Below are positions 43,711 to 51,892 of a DNA stretch of 52,131 bases, piece by piece. Positions within the stretch are counted from its first letter, which is position 1, and every line of letters starts with the position of its first letter. Both the position numbers and the translations under genes were made by a program. Under the pieces are notes generated by a model that was given only the letters and a program-made list of their open reading frames with translations, searched no databases and had not been told where the DNA came from. Source of the DNA: Gammaproteobacteria bacterium (lineage in GTDB: Bacteria > Pseudomonadota > Gammaproteobacteria > Pseudomonadales > Azotimanducaceae); contig JAPOYI010000198.1 in the NCBI GenBank assembly GCA_026706665.1, positions 1 through 52,131 on the forward strand. Direction: 5' to 3'.

Positions 43711-45810
43711 TCAGGACGCAGGCATGGAATCGGCCGATCGCGTATCGGATGCGGGCGCTTCGTGCTGATCGAGCAATCGAAAGTGACGCACGTAGAGGCG
43801 GTATCGATCCCGGATTTCCCGCACGTACCGAACGACTTCGGTTCCCCGCACGTATCCGTAGACCGACTGTTCCGCATATTCCGGTTCCGCCAGCTTCAGC
43901 ATCGCCTGCTCCACGTTGTCGAACCAAAGCGACCCGTCGAGACCGAGTTGGCGCGCAAGCCGGCGTCCATCGCGAATGTGTCCATGCCCTGCGTTGTATG
44001 CACCCAGCGCAAACAGTATCTGCTCACCCACCGGCAGGTCGGGAAAGCGTTCGCGGGTCCAGCGGAGATAGGCAACGCCAGCGGCGATGCCGGTCTCGGG
44101 GTCCTTGAGCCTCGCGGCGTCGACACCAAGATCGCGGGCGGTCCTCGGCAGGACCTGGAGCAGCCCCTGGGCACCGGCGAAACTGACCCGGCTCGGATCG
44201 AAGCCGCTCTCCTGGTACATCTGGGCAACGATCAACCGCCAGTCGAATCCCGCTGCTTCGGCCACCGACCGCACGAGGTCGTCATACGGTGACAGCATGT
44301 CCCCGGTGATCCGATGCTCGCGCTGCTTCGCCATGCGCCGCTGATTGACGAAGTACTTGTTGCGCAACACGTTGAACCCGTAGCCGCGATAATGCTCTCG
44401 GACAAACCCGTCCAGGCGGCGCAGGAGTTCCTCGTCTTCTTCGCGCACCGCCCAGGCCAGCCCCTTCTCGGCCGGGAGCGCGAGCCCCAGGGACAGGCGC
44501 GGATCGAATGCGCTCTCCAGTTCCGCGCGGTGGCTGTCCGCCAGCGTGGCGTCAAGGCGGCCCGCGGAAACGTCCGCCAGAATCGCGCTGGTCGATCGAT
44601 CCACGAATTCGACCTCGAAGCCCGGCCCGGGGCCGAGGTCCTTGAGCGTTGCCGCGTAGCTCGTCTTCGGATTCACGGCGATGCGCCGTCCCGCCAGTCC
44701 GGCGAGATCCAGGATCGGTTCACCCGCGGTGACGAAGACCTCACGTATGTGCATATGCGGGCGCGTGAAGCGCAATCCCAGTTCGACTCGGCCGTCAGTC
44801 GCTACCAGGCCGGCCGCGATCATGTCACCGCGGCAAGCCGCGAGTCCCTCGAGCAATCCGCCAATGCCGGGCGCGACGATGACTTCCAGTTCGAGGTCAT
44901 GCGCCTCGGTGAACGATTGGACCAACTCGTACTCGAAACCGAGCCGTTCGCCCTGCCAGAGGTAGTAGGTGACGGGCGCGTTCACGGTAAGCATGCGGAG
45001 GCGCCCCGCGGCGACGATGGCATCCCAGTCGCGGCACTCTTCGGTGTGTTCCTCGATGGTATGGCGTTCAACGAGATAGCGGTCGAGGGTCTTCTTCAGG
45101 ATCGGGTTTTCCTTCCGCAGGACCCACGCGTGGTCCTTCACTTCGGGTAACTCACGCAGCTTGTCCACGTGATCGCTCGTCGCGACGATCACCCGGGCGG
45201 CGGCTTCGTCCATGATGGTGGCGTCCATCACGCCAGTCTCGAGCAACGACTGGAAACCGATGGGATCGGTCTCCGCGGGCACCGGCACGCGCGGCGACCC
45301 CGGATAGTAGCGGGCCAACGACTCCACGTAGGCCGTGTACTCGGCAACGCCGAAAGTACCCTGTTCCGTGCTACCGATGACCCATTCACGCGAACGCGTC
45401 AGCGGAACCGAGAAGGCCACTCGACCACTGCGCGGTTCCGTCACGGTGAGATTGGAAACGGCGACATCGGCGCGACCCTCCTCGACGCTGCGCAGCAGGC
45501 CGTCCACGTCGGACGCGACAATCCACTCCACGGCGAGCCCATGACGGCTGGCGAACCGTTCCGCGAGCCGCTGGTACTGTTCGGTCGACAGTCCCTGCGA
45601 CGGTAACGTCTCGAAGCCCGACCATGCCCGGCGAACGAAACGGATGGTGCCGCGCTCCGTGATGGCAGGCCAATCCCCGGTGGCCGCACCGCCAATTCGT
45701 GTTACGACCGTGCGATCCGGTTCGCAGCCCGCGAGCGCGAGAGTCACCAGCGTCGCCAGCACCGCTGGCAAACCCGTCGCCCTTTCCGCTCCTCGTCTGC
45801 CTCTTCTCAC
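43711..45810 (-). CDS. MltF-like lytic transglycosylase with two solute-binding domains
   Basis: The 699-residue product starts with a lipoprotein signal (LATLVTLALAGCEPD, lipobox LAGC). It has two successive periplasmic amino-acid-binding-protein (SBP_bac_3) domains: the first from about residue 50 (GTIRFVRRAW), the second from about 270 (GRLRMLTVNAPVTYY). It ends in an SLT transglycosylase domain with the catalytic Glu in MYQESGFDPS, then AQGLLQVLPRTARDLG. Ordinary MltF (about 500 residues) has one SBP domain, so this is an enlarged version. It cleaves peptidoglycan glycan strands. GTG start at 45810. Downstream of the first lrp gene in the same direction. Confidence 0.9.
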   Translation of the reverse strand: MRRGRRGAERATGLPAVLATLVTLALAGCEPDRTVVTRIGGAATGDWPAITERGTIRFVRRAWSGFETLPSQGLSTEQYQRLAERFASRHGLAVEWIVASDVDGLLRSVEEGRADVAVSNLTVTEPRSGRVAFSVPLTRSREWVIGSTEQGTFGVAEYTAYVESLARYYPGSPRVPVPAETDPIGFQSLLETGVMDATIMDEAAARVIVATSDHVDKLRELPEVKDHAWVLRKENPILKKTLDRYLVERHTIEEHTEECRDWDAIVAAGRLRMLTVNAPVTYYLWQGERLGFEYELVQSFTEAHDLELEVIVAPGIGGLLEGLAACRGDMIAAGLVATDGRVELGLRFTRPHMHIREVFVTAGEPILDLAGLAGRRIAVNPKTSYAATLKDLGPGPGFEVEFVDRSTSAILADVSAGRLDATLADSHRAELESAFDPRLSLGLALPAEKGLAWAVREEDEELLRRLDGFVREHYRGYGFNVLRNKYFVNQRRMAKQREHRITGDMLSPYDDLVRSVAEAAGFDWRLIVAQMYQESGFDPSRVSFAGAQGLLQVLPRTARDLGVDAARLKDPETGIAAGVAYLRWTRERFPDLPVGEQILFALGAYNAGHGHIRDGRRLARQLGLDGSLWFDNVEQAMLKLAEPEYAEQSVYGYVRGTEVVRYVREIRDRYRLYVRHFRLLDQHEAPASDTRSADSMPAS

Positions 45811-45896
45811 GGGGCCGCTCTGTCAGACCAGGTAATCAGACCCCGGCAACCACGGCTCGGTTCCCATTCACCGGAACAGGTCATTCGCACTCTCGG

Positions 45897-46373
45897 CTAT
45901 TCGACCAGGGCGCGCATCGGCAGGGCCGTGGTGTACTTGACCTGCCGGAGCGCGAATGTCGACGTCAGGTTGCCCACCTCAGGCAGGTGGACCAGTGTCC
46001 CCTTGAGGAGACGCTCGTACGCGCTCACGTCGGCGACGATGACGCGCAGCAGGAAGTCCGTTTCGCCGGAAACCGTGTAGCACTCCACGATTTCCGGAAC
46101 ATCCTGCACCGCTTCCTCGAACCGGCTCAGCGCGTTCTCCTGGTGGCGCTTCAGGTTCACGTTGACGAACACGTTGACGGTGAGGTCGAGACGCGCGGGA
46201 TCCAGCAGTGCCACCCTTTGCCTGATGAATCCGCCTTCCTCGAGGCGTTTCACGCGCCTCCAGCATGGCGTATGCGAGAGCCCTACGCGGTCACCGAGTT
46301 CCTGCATCGACATGTCCGCGCAATCCTGCAGTTCAACGAGAATACGCCTGTCGATTCGATCAAGATATTTCAT
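45897..46373 (-). CDS. Lrp/AsnC family transcriptional regulator 1
   Basis: The 158-residue product has an N-terminal winged helix-turn-helix (YLDRIDRRILVELQDC, then LGDRVGLSHTPCWRRVKRLEE) and a C-terminal RAM ligand-binding domain (VPEIVECYTVSGETDFLLRVIVADVSAYE). It is divergent from the indolepyruvate oxidoreductase gene with an AT-rich gap of about 120 bp, the usual place for an Lrp-type regulator of its target. It closely resembles regulator 2 on the other side of the same target gene. Confidence 0.93.
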   Translation of the reverse strand: MKYLDRIDRRILVELQDCADMSMQELGDRVGLSHTPCWRRVKRLEEGGFIRQRVALLDPARLDLTVNVFVNVNLKRHQENALSRFEEAVQDVPEIVECYTVSGETDFLLRVIVADVSAYERLLKGTLVHLPEVGNLTSTFALRQVKYTTALPMRALVE

Positions 46374-46491
46374 CCTGTTTTTTCGCGAGAATTAGGAACC
46401 AATTTGAGTGATTGTCGCACCAAGAACAACAAAAGCAACGTCATTCTAGAAATATTGACATATGATCTTCGACGAGAATACAGGTGCGGAT
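46374..46491. promoter_or_regulatory. Divergent lrp1 / iorAB control region
   Basis: AT-rich gap, in contrast to the GC-rich genes around it. A perfect -35-like TTGACA is at 46455-46460 on the plus strand, but a matching -10 17-18 bp on (around AATACA) is weak. TATGAT at 46461-46466 may instead be the -10. Lrp-type operators are degenerate and I cannot mark one by eye. Confidence 0.4.
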
Positions 46492-49400
46492 ATGCGAGCC
46501 AAGGGCCTTGCCAGGAATACGGCGCCGCGCGGCTCCCGCGCAGTAGATCCCCTTACCCGGGCGCGTTATCGAACAGGGCCGGGAGTCACCTATCTCACGG
46601 GCATCCAGGCGATCGCCCGACTTCCACTGGACCAGCGCCGACTGGACGACCGTGCGGGTTTCGATACCGCCGGATTCATATCGGGATACCGAGGCTCTCC
46701 CCTCGCAGGCCTGGACCAGGAACTCTGGCGCCTGTCCGGCGAACTCGCGGACCACCACATCGTCTTCCAGCCCGGGGTCAACGAGGACCTGGCGGCCACC
46801 GCCGTCTGGGGCAGTCAGCAGGTCGGGCTGTTTCCGGGCGCGCGTCACGAAGGGGTGTATGGCTTGTGGTACGGCAAGGCGCCCGGACTCGACCGTTCCT
46901 CCGATGCCGTGCGCCACGCCAACGCGGCGGGTACGAGTCCGCGCGGCGGCGTACTGCTGGTCGTCGGCGATGACCACGCCTGCAAGTCTTCCACCCTGCC
47001 GAGCGCCAGCGAATTCGCGTTGCGCGATCTTGCCATTCCGATACTTGTCCCGGCAGACGTGCAGGACGTGCTCGACTACGGGTTGCTGGGTTGGGCGCTA
47101 TCCCGTTACTCCGGTTGCTGGACCGGCCTCATCGCGCTGGCCGACGTCATGGACAGCGCCCTGACCGTCGAGGTCGGTCTCGACCGCCATCGTTTCGTCA
47201 TCCCGCCGCACGCGGAAGGGTTTCCACATATCCGTCTTCAGGATTCGCCCACCGACCAGGAGGCGCGACTGGAGACGAAATTGCGCCTGGTGCGGATGTT
47301 CGCATCGGCGAATTCCGTTGACCGGATCGTTACCACCGTGGCTTCACCGAGCCTGGTGCTGGTCACCGCCGGAAAAACCTGCGCCGACGTTCGCGAGGCC
47401 CTCGCAAGACTGGGCCTGGAATCGGAAGCGCAACTCGTTCGCGCCGGCATACGGCTCGTGAAGCTCGGCATGACCTGGCCGCTCGACAACGCGCTGGTCC
47501 ACGAATTCTGCCGCGGGGCACGGCGCGTGCTCGTGATCGAGGAGAAGCGATCGTTCATCGAAGATCAACTCCGGTCGATCCTGTTCGGCAGACCCGTCGA
47601 GATTCTCGGAAAGCGAAGCCCCCCTGGGCCTGCGCGCGGCGAGGAAGGAAAAGTCCAGGACGGGACACTGCTTCCCGCCACGGGTGAACTCGATGTACCC
47701 ACCATTGCGACTGCCATTCGCGCGCTACTGCCGGTCGAAACGGCTGCCAGCTACCTGGACGAGATCGCACGCTTGGCCAGAACCATGCCCCGCGATGCGG
47801 GGTACTCGAAGGACACGCGCAAACCGGTGTTCTGCGCCGGCTGCCCGCACAACGCCTCCACCCGCCTCCCCGAAGGCAGTCGCGCGGCCGCCGGCATCGG
47901 ATGCCACTACATGGCGCAGTGGATGGATCGCAACACCGGAACGCCCACGCACATGGGCGCCGAGGGCGCGAACTGGATCGGCCAGGCCCCGTTCACGGAC
48001 GAGAATCACATCTTTGCCAACATCGGCGACGGCACCTTCTTCCACTCCGGCATCCTGGCGATCCGCGCCGCCGTCGCCTCCGGCGCGAATATCACGTACA
48101 AGGTGCTCCTCAACGACGCCGTGGCCATGACGGGCGGTCAGCCGGTGGATGGCGCCCTGACGGTGGCTGACGTCGTCGCGCAGGTTCGCGCGGAAGGCGT
48201 TGCCGCCGTTCGCGTCGTGAGCGACGACCCCGCCCGGCACCGCAGAGCCGAATTCCGGGTCGCGGCACGGGATTCGCTCGACGCCTTGCAGCGCGAACTG
48301 AGAGCGACGCCGGGTTGCACGGTGCTGGTCTACGAACAGACCTGCGCCGCCGAACTACGCCGCCGTCGCAAGCGGGGCCTGGCGAAGGATCCGGATATTC
48401 GCGTCGTGATCAACGACGCCGTCTGCGAAGGCTGCGGCGACTGCTCGGTGCAATCGAACTGCGTCGCCGTGGAGCCGCTCGAAACCGAGTTCGGCGTGAA
48501 GCGCACCATAAATCAGACCGCATGCAACAAGGACCTTTCCTGCATCGACGGTTTCTGTCCCGCCCTGGTGTCCCTGGCCGGCGCGAGACTCAAGTCTCCG
48601 GACAAGGCGGACCACAAGCCACTTGTACCGCTACCCGTAGCCAGTTCGCCTGCCGCCAGCGTACTCATCGCCGGCGTTGGCGGCACGGGCGTCGTCACCG
48701 TTTCCCAGATACTCGGCACCGCCGCGCACCTTGATGGCAACCATGTCTCGACGCTCGACATGACCGGACTCGCGCAGAAGGGCGGCGCCGTCGTCAGCCA
48801 CGTGCGCATCTCCCCCACAGGGACGCAGCATCCACCTACCCGAATTCCGACGATGGGTGCTGATACGTTGATTGGGGCCGACGCCGTCACCGCGGCCAGC
48901 ATCGATGTGCTCGGCCTGACCTCGCCGAGAACCAGCGTCATTCTCAATAGCCACCTCGCCCCGACGGCCGAGTTCGTGCTACGGCAGCGCCAGTGCCTCG
49001 ATTTCGGGAAACTCGAGAAGCGGCTGCAACGCCGCGTCAGGCGCCTGGTGACCGTGGACGCCAATGCAGCGACGGAAACCCTGTTCGGGTCCAGCACCTC
49101 CGCCAATGTCTTCCTGCTCGGCTTTGCCTTCCAGGCGGGCCGGATTCCCGTTTCCCTCACCGCGCTCAAGCGCGCGGTCACGCTGAACGGCGTTGCCGTC
49201 GAACAGAACCTGGCGGCATTTCACCACGGTCGGGCCGCGGCACACCGGGCCGAATCGTCACCGGCCGGATCGGCGGTCCGCACGAATCCGTCCGCATCCG
49301 AGGCGATGCAGCCACCCCGATCAGCAGGTCTCGACGCTCGCATCGCCACGCGCAGCGCGTTCCTGCGCGAGTACCAGGACCAAGCGCTGGCGGCGCGTTA

Positions 49401-50043
49401 CGACGACCTGGTCAAACGGGTCCGAAACCTGGAGACGCAGGTGAAGCCGGGGAGCTGCACCCTGGCGGAGGCCGCCGCCGAGAGCTACTTCAGGCTGCTT
49501 GCGGTCAAGGACGAGTACGAGGTGGCGCGCCTCTTCACCTCGGAATCGACCGGCGCCGGGAGTGACTTCGCCGCCAAGCTGGTCGCGCGATTCGAGCTCG
49601 GATTCAAGATGACCTTTTACTTCGCGCCACCCGTCTTCGCACGCAAAGGACCCAACGGGCGCCCGGGGAAAATCGCGGTCGGCGGGTGGATCATGCCGTT
49701 GCTGCGCATCCTGGCAAGATTGCGGCGATGCCGCGGCAGCGTATTCGACCCGTTCCGTTACAGCGCGGAGCGCCGACTTGAGCGCAGACTTCTGACCGGC
49801 TTCGAGGCCGACATCGAGATGATCGTCGAACGCCTGGACGCCACCAATTTCGACGCAGCAGTGGCCCTGGTGCGGCTGCCCGCCGCAATCAAGGGCTTTG
49901 GCCCCGTAAAGGAAGCGGCCGCGGAGTCCGCCCTCCAACGCCGCGACCTGTACCTGGCCCAGCTGCATACTCCTCCGGGCCTGTCACAGCCCCGAGAGTG
50001 TTCACGCGAAGCGAACCCGAGCCACGAAGAAGCAGTCGCCTAG
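46492..50043 (+). CDS. Indolepyruvate:ferredoxin oxidoreductase (fused subunits)
   Basis: Oxidatively decarboxylates aryl pyruvates from aromatic amino acids to acyl-CoA, passing electrons to ferredoxin. The 1183-residue product is the fused form. It has an N-terminal alpha-like part (VTYLTGIQAIARLP, FISGYRGSPLAGLD), a thiamine-diphosphate domain (GIGCHYMAQWMDRNTGTPTHMGAEGANWIG, FANIGDGTFFHSG) and an iron-sulfur segment (CEGCGDCSVQSNC...CNKDLSCIDGFC). A gamma domain (LIAGVGGTGVVTVSQILG) and a long C-terminal domain of unknown role follow. ATG 46492 is preferred (AGGTG upstream); ATG 46462 is in frame. Flanked by two Lrp-type regulators. Confidence 0.95.
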   Translation: MRAKGLARNTAPRGSRAVDPLTRARYRTGPGVTYLTGIQAIARLPLDQRRLDDRAGFDTAGFISGYRGSPLAGLDQELWRLSGELADHHIVFQPGVNEDLAATAVWGSQQVGLFPGARHEGVYGLWYGKAPGLDRSSDAVRHANAAGTSPRGGVLLVVGDDHACKSSTLPSASEFALRDLAIPILVPADVQDVLDYGLLGWALSRYSGCWTGLIALADVMDSALTVEVGLDRHRFVIPPHAEGFPHIRLQDSPTDQEARLETKLRLVRMFASANSVDRIVTTVASPSLVLVTAGKTCADVREALARLGLESEAQLVRAGIRLVKLGMTWPLDNALVHEFCRGARRVLVIEEKRSFIEDQLRSILFGRPVEILGKRSPPGPARGEEGKVQDGTLLPATGELDVPTIATAIRALLPVETAASYLDEIARLARTMPRDAGYSKDTRKPVFCAGCPHNASTRLPEGSRAAAGIGCHYMAQWMDRNTGTPTHMGAEGANWIGQAPFTDENHIFANIGDGTFFHSGILAIRAAVASGANITYKVLLNDAVAMTGGQPVDGALTVADVVAQVRAEGVAAVRVVSDDPARHRRAEFRVAARDSLDALQRELRATPGCTVLVYEQTCAAELRRRRKRGLAKDPDIRVVINDAVCEGCGDCSVQSNCVAVEPLETEFGVKRTINQTACNKDLSCIDGFCPALVSLAGARLKSPDKADHKPLVPLPVASSPAASVLIAGVGGTGVVTVSQILGTAAHLDGNHVSTLDMTGLAQKGGAVVSHVRISPTGTQHPPTRIPTMGADTLIGADAVTAASIDVLGLTSPRTSVILNSHLAPTAEFVLRQRQCLDFGKLEKRLQRRVRRLVTVDANAATETLFGSSTSANVFLLGFAFQAGRIPVSLTALKRAVTLNGVAVEQNLAAFHHGRAAAHRAESSPAGSAVRTNPSASEAMQPPRSAGLDARIATRSAFLREYQDQALAARYDDLVKRVRNLETQVKPGSCTLAEAAAESYFRLLAVKDEYEVARLFTSESTGAGSDFAAKLVARFELGFKMTFYFAPPVFARKGPNGRPGKIAVGGWIMPLLRILARLRRCRGSVFDPFRYSAERRLERRLLTGFEADIEMIVERLDATNFDAAVALVRLPAAIKGFGPVKEAAAESALQRRDLYLAQLHTPPGLSQPRECSREANPSHEEAVA

Positions 50044-50061
50044 CGGACTGCGCCGAGCGCT

Positions 50062-50343
50062 TCAGGAGGCGGGATCAGGCCCCAGCTGTTCACCACCCTG
50101 GGGCAGACGCACCGACGCCAGCTCTTTCCGACCTTCGAGAACCGCCGCGCGACGGCTCTCCATCCGGCTGTGAAGGCGGCTGATGCAGGTGCTGCCGGTG
50201 GTGACGAAGACGAAGGGAAGGAGGGCGTGCACCAGGCAGGCCACCCCCCCGACCAGCATGGAGATCCCGAAACCCGCAGCCTTGACGAGGTGCTGCGGAT
50301 AGGTTTCACCAACCTCTCTCAGGTGTTCGGTCAATGGATTCAT
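50062..50343 (-). CDS. Small DUF6356-like membrane protein
   Basis: The 93-residue product starts NPLTEHLREVGETYPQHLVKAAGFGISM and continues GGVACLVHALLPFVFVTTGS, then LHSRM. This fits the DUF6356 pattern (H..EVGETY, then a Gly-rich membrane helix with CLVHA..PF.F..T.S). Function unknown. A longer start at ATG 50379 adds 12 residues; neither start has a good ribosome site. It is convergent with the oxidoreductase gene (18 bp) and divergent from lrp 2. Confidence 0.75.
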   Translation of the reverse strand: MNPLTEHLREVGETYPQHLVKAAGFGISMLVGGVACLVHALLPFVFVTTGSTCISRLHSRMESRRAAVLEGRKELASVRLPQGGEQLGPDPAS

Positions 50344-50379
50344 CGGCGTATCGAAGGCTGCGTCTGTAGTTAGAACCAT

Positions 50380-50504
50380 ATCCTATAAAACATGGAAATT
50401 TATTCCAAAATATCCGTATAGTTGCCCTATTTCAGAGAATGATTTTCCCCACCTTCGCCGTCTATGAGAATGCGGACGGGGCATGATCCTCAAAGAGTAT
50501 CAAA
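50380..50504. promoter_or_regulatory. AT-rich divergent region upstream of lrp 2
   Basis: A low-GC stretch (TATAAAACATGG, TTTATTCCAAAATATCC) between the small membrane protein gene and lrp 2. It probably holds promoters for both and operator sites for Lrp autoregulation. No exact elements can be fixed by eye. Confidence 0.4.
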
Positions 50505-50972
50505 ATGGACCGTATCGACCTCAGAATCCTCGACCTGCTTCAGCACGATGCCACGCTTTCCACGTCGGATATCGCAGATGCCGTCGGACTGAGCACGACG
50601 CCGTGTTGGCGCCGAATCCAGAACCTGGACAAGAATGGCGTGATTTCGCGGCGAGTCGCGCTTCTCGACCGCGACCACCTCAACGTCAGCGTCGACGCAT
50701 TCGTCGCCATTCGCACGGACCAGCACAACAAGCGATGGCTGGATGCCTTCGCAAAGTCCGTGGCCGCGTTGCCGGAAGTCATCGAGCTTTACCGCATGAG
50801 CGGCGAGGTCGACTACCTGATGCGCGTCGTGGTCCCGGACCTCGCCGCCTACGACAGCTTCTACCTGCGCCTGATCCAGGAGGCGAGTCTGTACGACGTG
50901 AGTTCCAGCTTCGCGATGGAGCGCATCAAGTACACCACCGCGCTTCCGCTCACCTATGCCATGCAGGGATAG
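50505..50972 (+). CDS. Lrp/AsnC family transcriptional regulator 2
   Basis: The 155-residue product has the helix-turn-helix (DLRILDLLQHDA, IADAVGLSTTPCWRRIQNLDKNGVI) and RAM domain (LPEVIELYRMSGEVDYLMRVVVPDLAAYD). It shares many residues with regulator 1, including TPCWRR, RVALLD and the C-terminal IKYTTALPL, so the two look like paralogues. They bracket the indolepyruvate oxidoreductase gene. The stop codon touches dispersed repeat copy 4. Confidence 0.93.
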   Translation: MDRIDLRILDLLQHDATLSTSDIADAVGLSTTPCWRRIQNLDKNGVISRRVALLDRDHLNVSVDAFVAIRTDQHNKRWLDAFAKSVAALPEVIELYRMSGEVDYLMRVVVPDLAAYDSFYLRLIQEASLYDVSSSFAMERIKYTTALPLTYAMQG

Positions 50973-51055
50973 GAGCCCTCAGCCGGGGAATGTGCCCCGA
51001 CCGCCGACGCGTGGGGAAGTGCCGACAGCCCCCGGTCGGCGGATGCGGACTTCAT
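50972..51055. repeat. Dispersed two-hairpin repeat, copy 4
   Basis: Begins GGAGCCCTCAGCCGGGG at the lrp 2 stop codon and ends near ACTTCAT. It is the most diverged copy, but hairpin 2 has compensating changes (GTGCCGAC against GTCGGCGGATGC). Its minus-strand frame is open (SALPHASAVGAHSPAEGS). It lies between two convergent genes and may serve as a terminator. Confidence 0.85.
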
Positions 51056-51076
51056 ATGTGAGTCTGGCGGCCGGCT

Positions 51077-51892
51077 CTACCTGGGCGTGCCGCCCTTCAC
51101 GACGAAGCGGTGCATGATGCGTTGCTCGTCATAGTCCCGGACCGCGTAGTGCATTACCGAGCGGTTGTCCCACAGCACCAGGTCATCGGGCTCCCATCTA
51201 TGCCGGTACGTGAACTCTGGCCGGGTCGCGTGGGCGAACAGCCTGTACAGCAGTGCCTCGCTCTCCCCGCTGGGCAAGTCGAGGATGTATTTCGTGAAGT
51301 TCCCATTGACGTAGAGTGCCTTGCGGCCGGTTTCTTCGTGTGTGCGCACCACCGGGTGCACCGAGTCCTCGACGTCCGGGCCAAACACCTTGCCGGTGTG
51401 GAAAGCCCGCAGCTCTGCAATGCGTTCCCGGGTCTCATCGTCGAGCGTCTCATGGGCGAGGTGCTGGTTGGCGAATGCCGTGTCGCCCCCTGAAGATGGC
51501 AGGCGCCTCGCGTGCAGTCCGGTGATGACCGGCGGCGTGGGGTGCCAGGTCATGTCCGAGTGCCATCCCCCGCCAAAAGGATGCACTCCACGGAAGAACG
51601 TGAACTTGCGGTCGGCCTTGCTACCGATCCACTGCACGTAGTCCGTATCCCGGTGTTTGGTCGCCGGATGCGTCAGGAGCTCGCCCCAGCGCCTGCCAAA
51701 GGCCGCCAGGTCCAGCGCGGACAGCCGCTGGCCGGGAATCAGCAGCAGGTGATATTCGAGGAGCAGCTCCCGCAGCTCTTGGATGACTTCCGCACCGCCG
51801 TCCCGCGACAGATCCAGGCCTTCCATGCGCGCCCCCATGGGAACGCTCACGGGCGTGAATGGGAGGTGCAGTTCGCGAGCTGTTTCCGCCAT
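51077..51892 (-). CDS. TauD/TfdA family 2-oxoglutarate dioxygenase
   Basis: The 271-residue product is a single-domain Fe(II)/2OG dioxygenase of the taurine/2,4-D type. The iron motif is GGGWHSDMTWH (H-x-D), with a distal His in LWDNRSVMHYAVRDY and the 2OG Arg following at QRIMHRF. The N-terminus has the typical PVSVPMGARMEGLDLSRD. Substrate unknown; taurine, alkylsulfonates or other small acids are the family norm, and no sulfonate transporter is nearby. ATG 51892 is preceded by GAGGATTGG; the longer frame to 51970 is less likely. Convergent with lrp 2. Confidence 0.92.
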   Translation of the reverse strand: MAETARELHLPFTPVSVPMGARMEGLDLSRDGGAEVIQELRELLLEYHLLLIPGQRLSALDLAAFGRRWGELLTHPATKHRDTDYVQWIGSKADRKFTFFRGVHPFGGGWHSDMTWHPTPPVITGLHARRLPSSGGDTAFANQHLAHETLDDETRERIAELRAFHTGKVFGPDVEDSVHPVVRTHEETGRKALYVNGNFTKYILDLPSGESEALLYRLFAHATRPEFTYRHRWEPDDLVLWDNRSVMHYAVRDYDEQRIMHRFVVKGGTPR

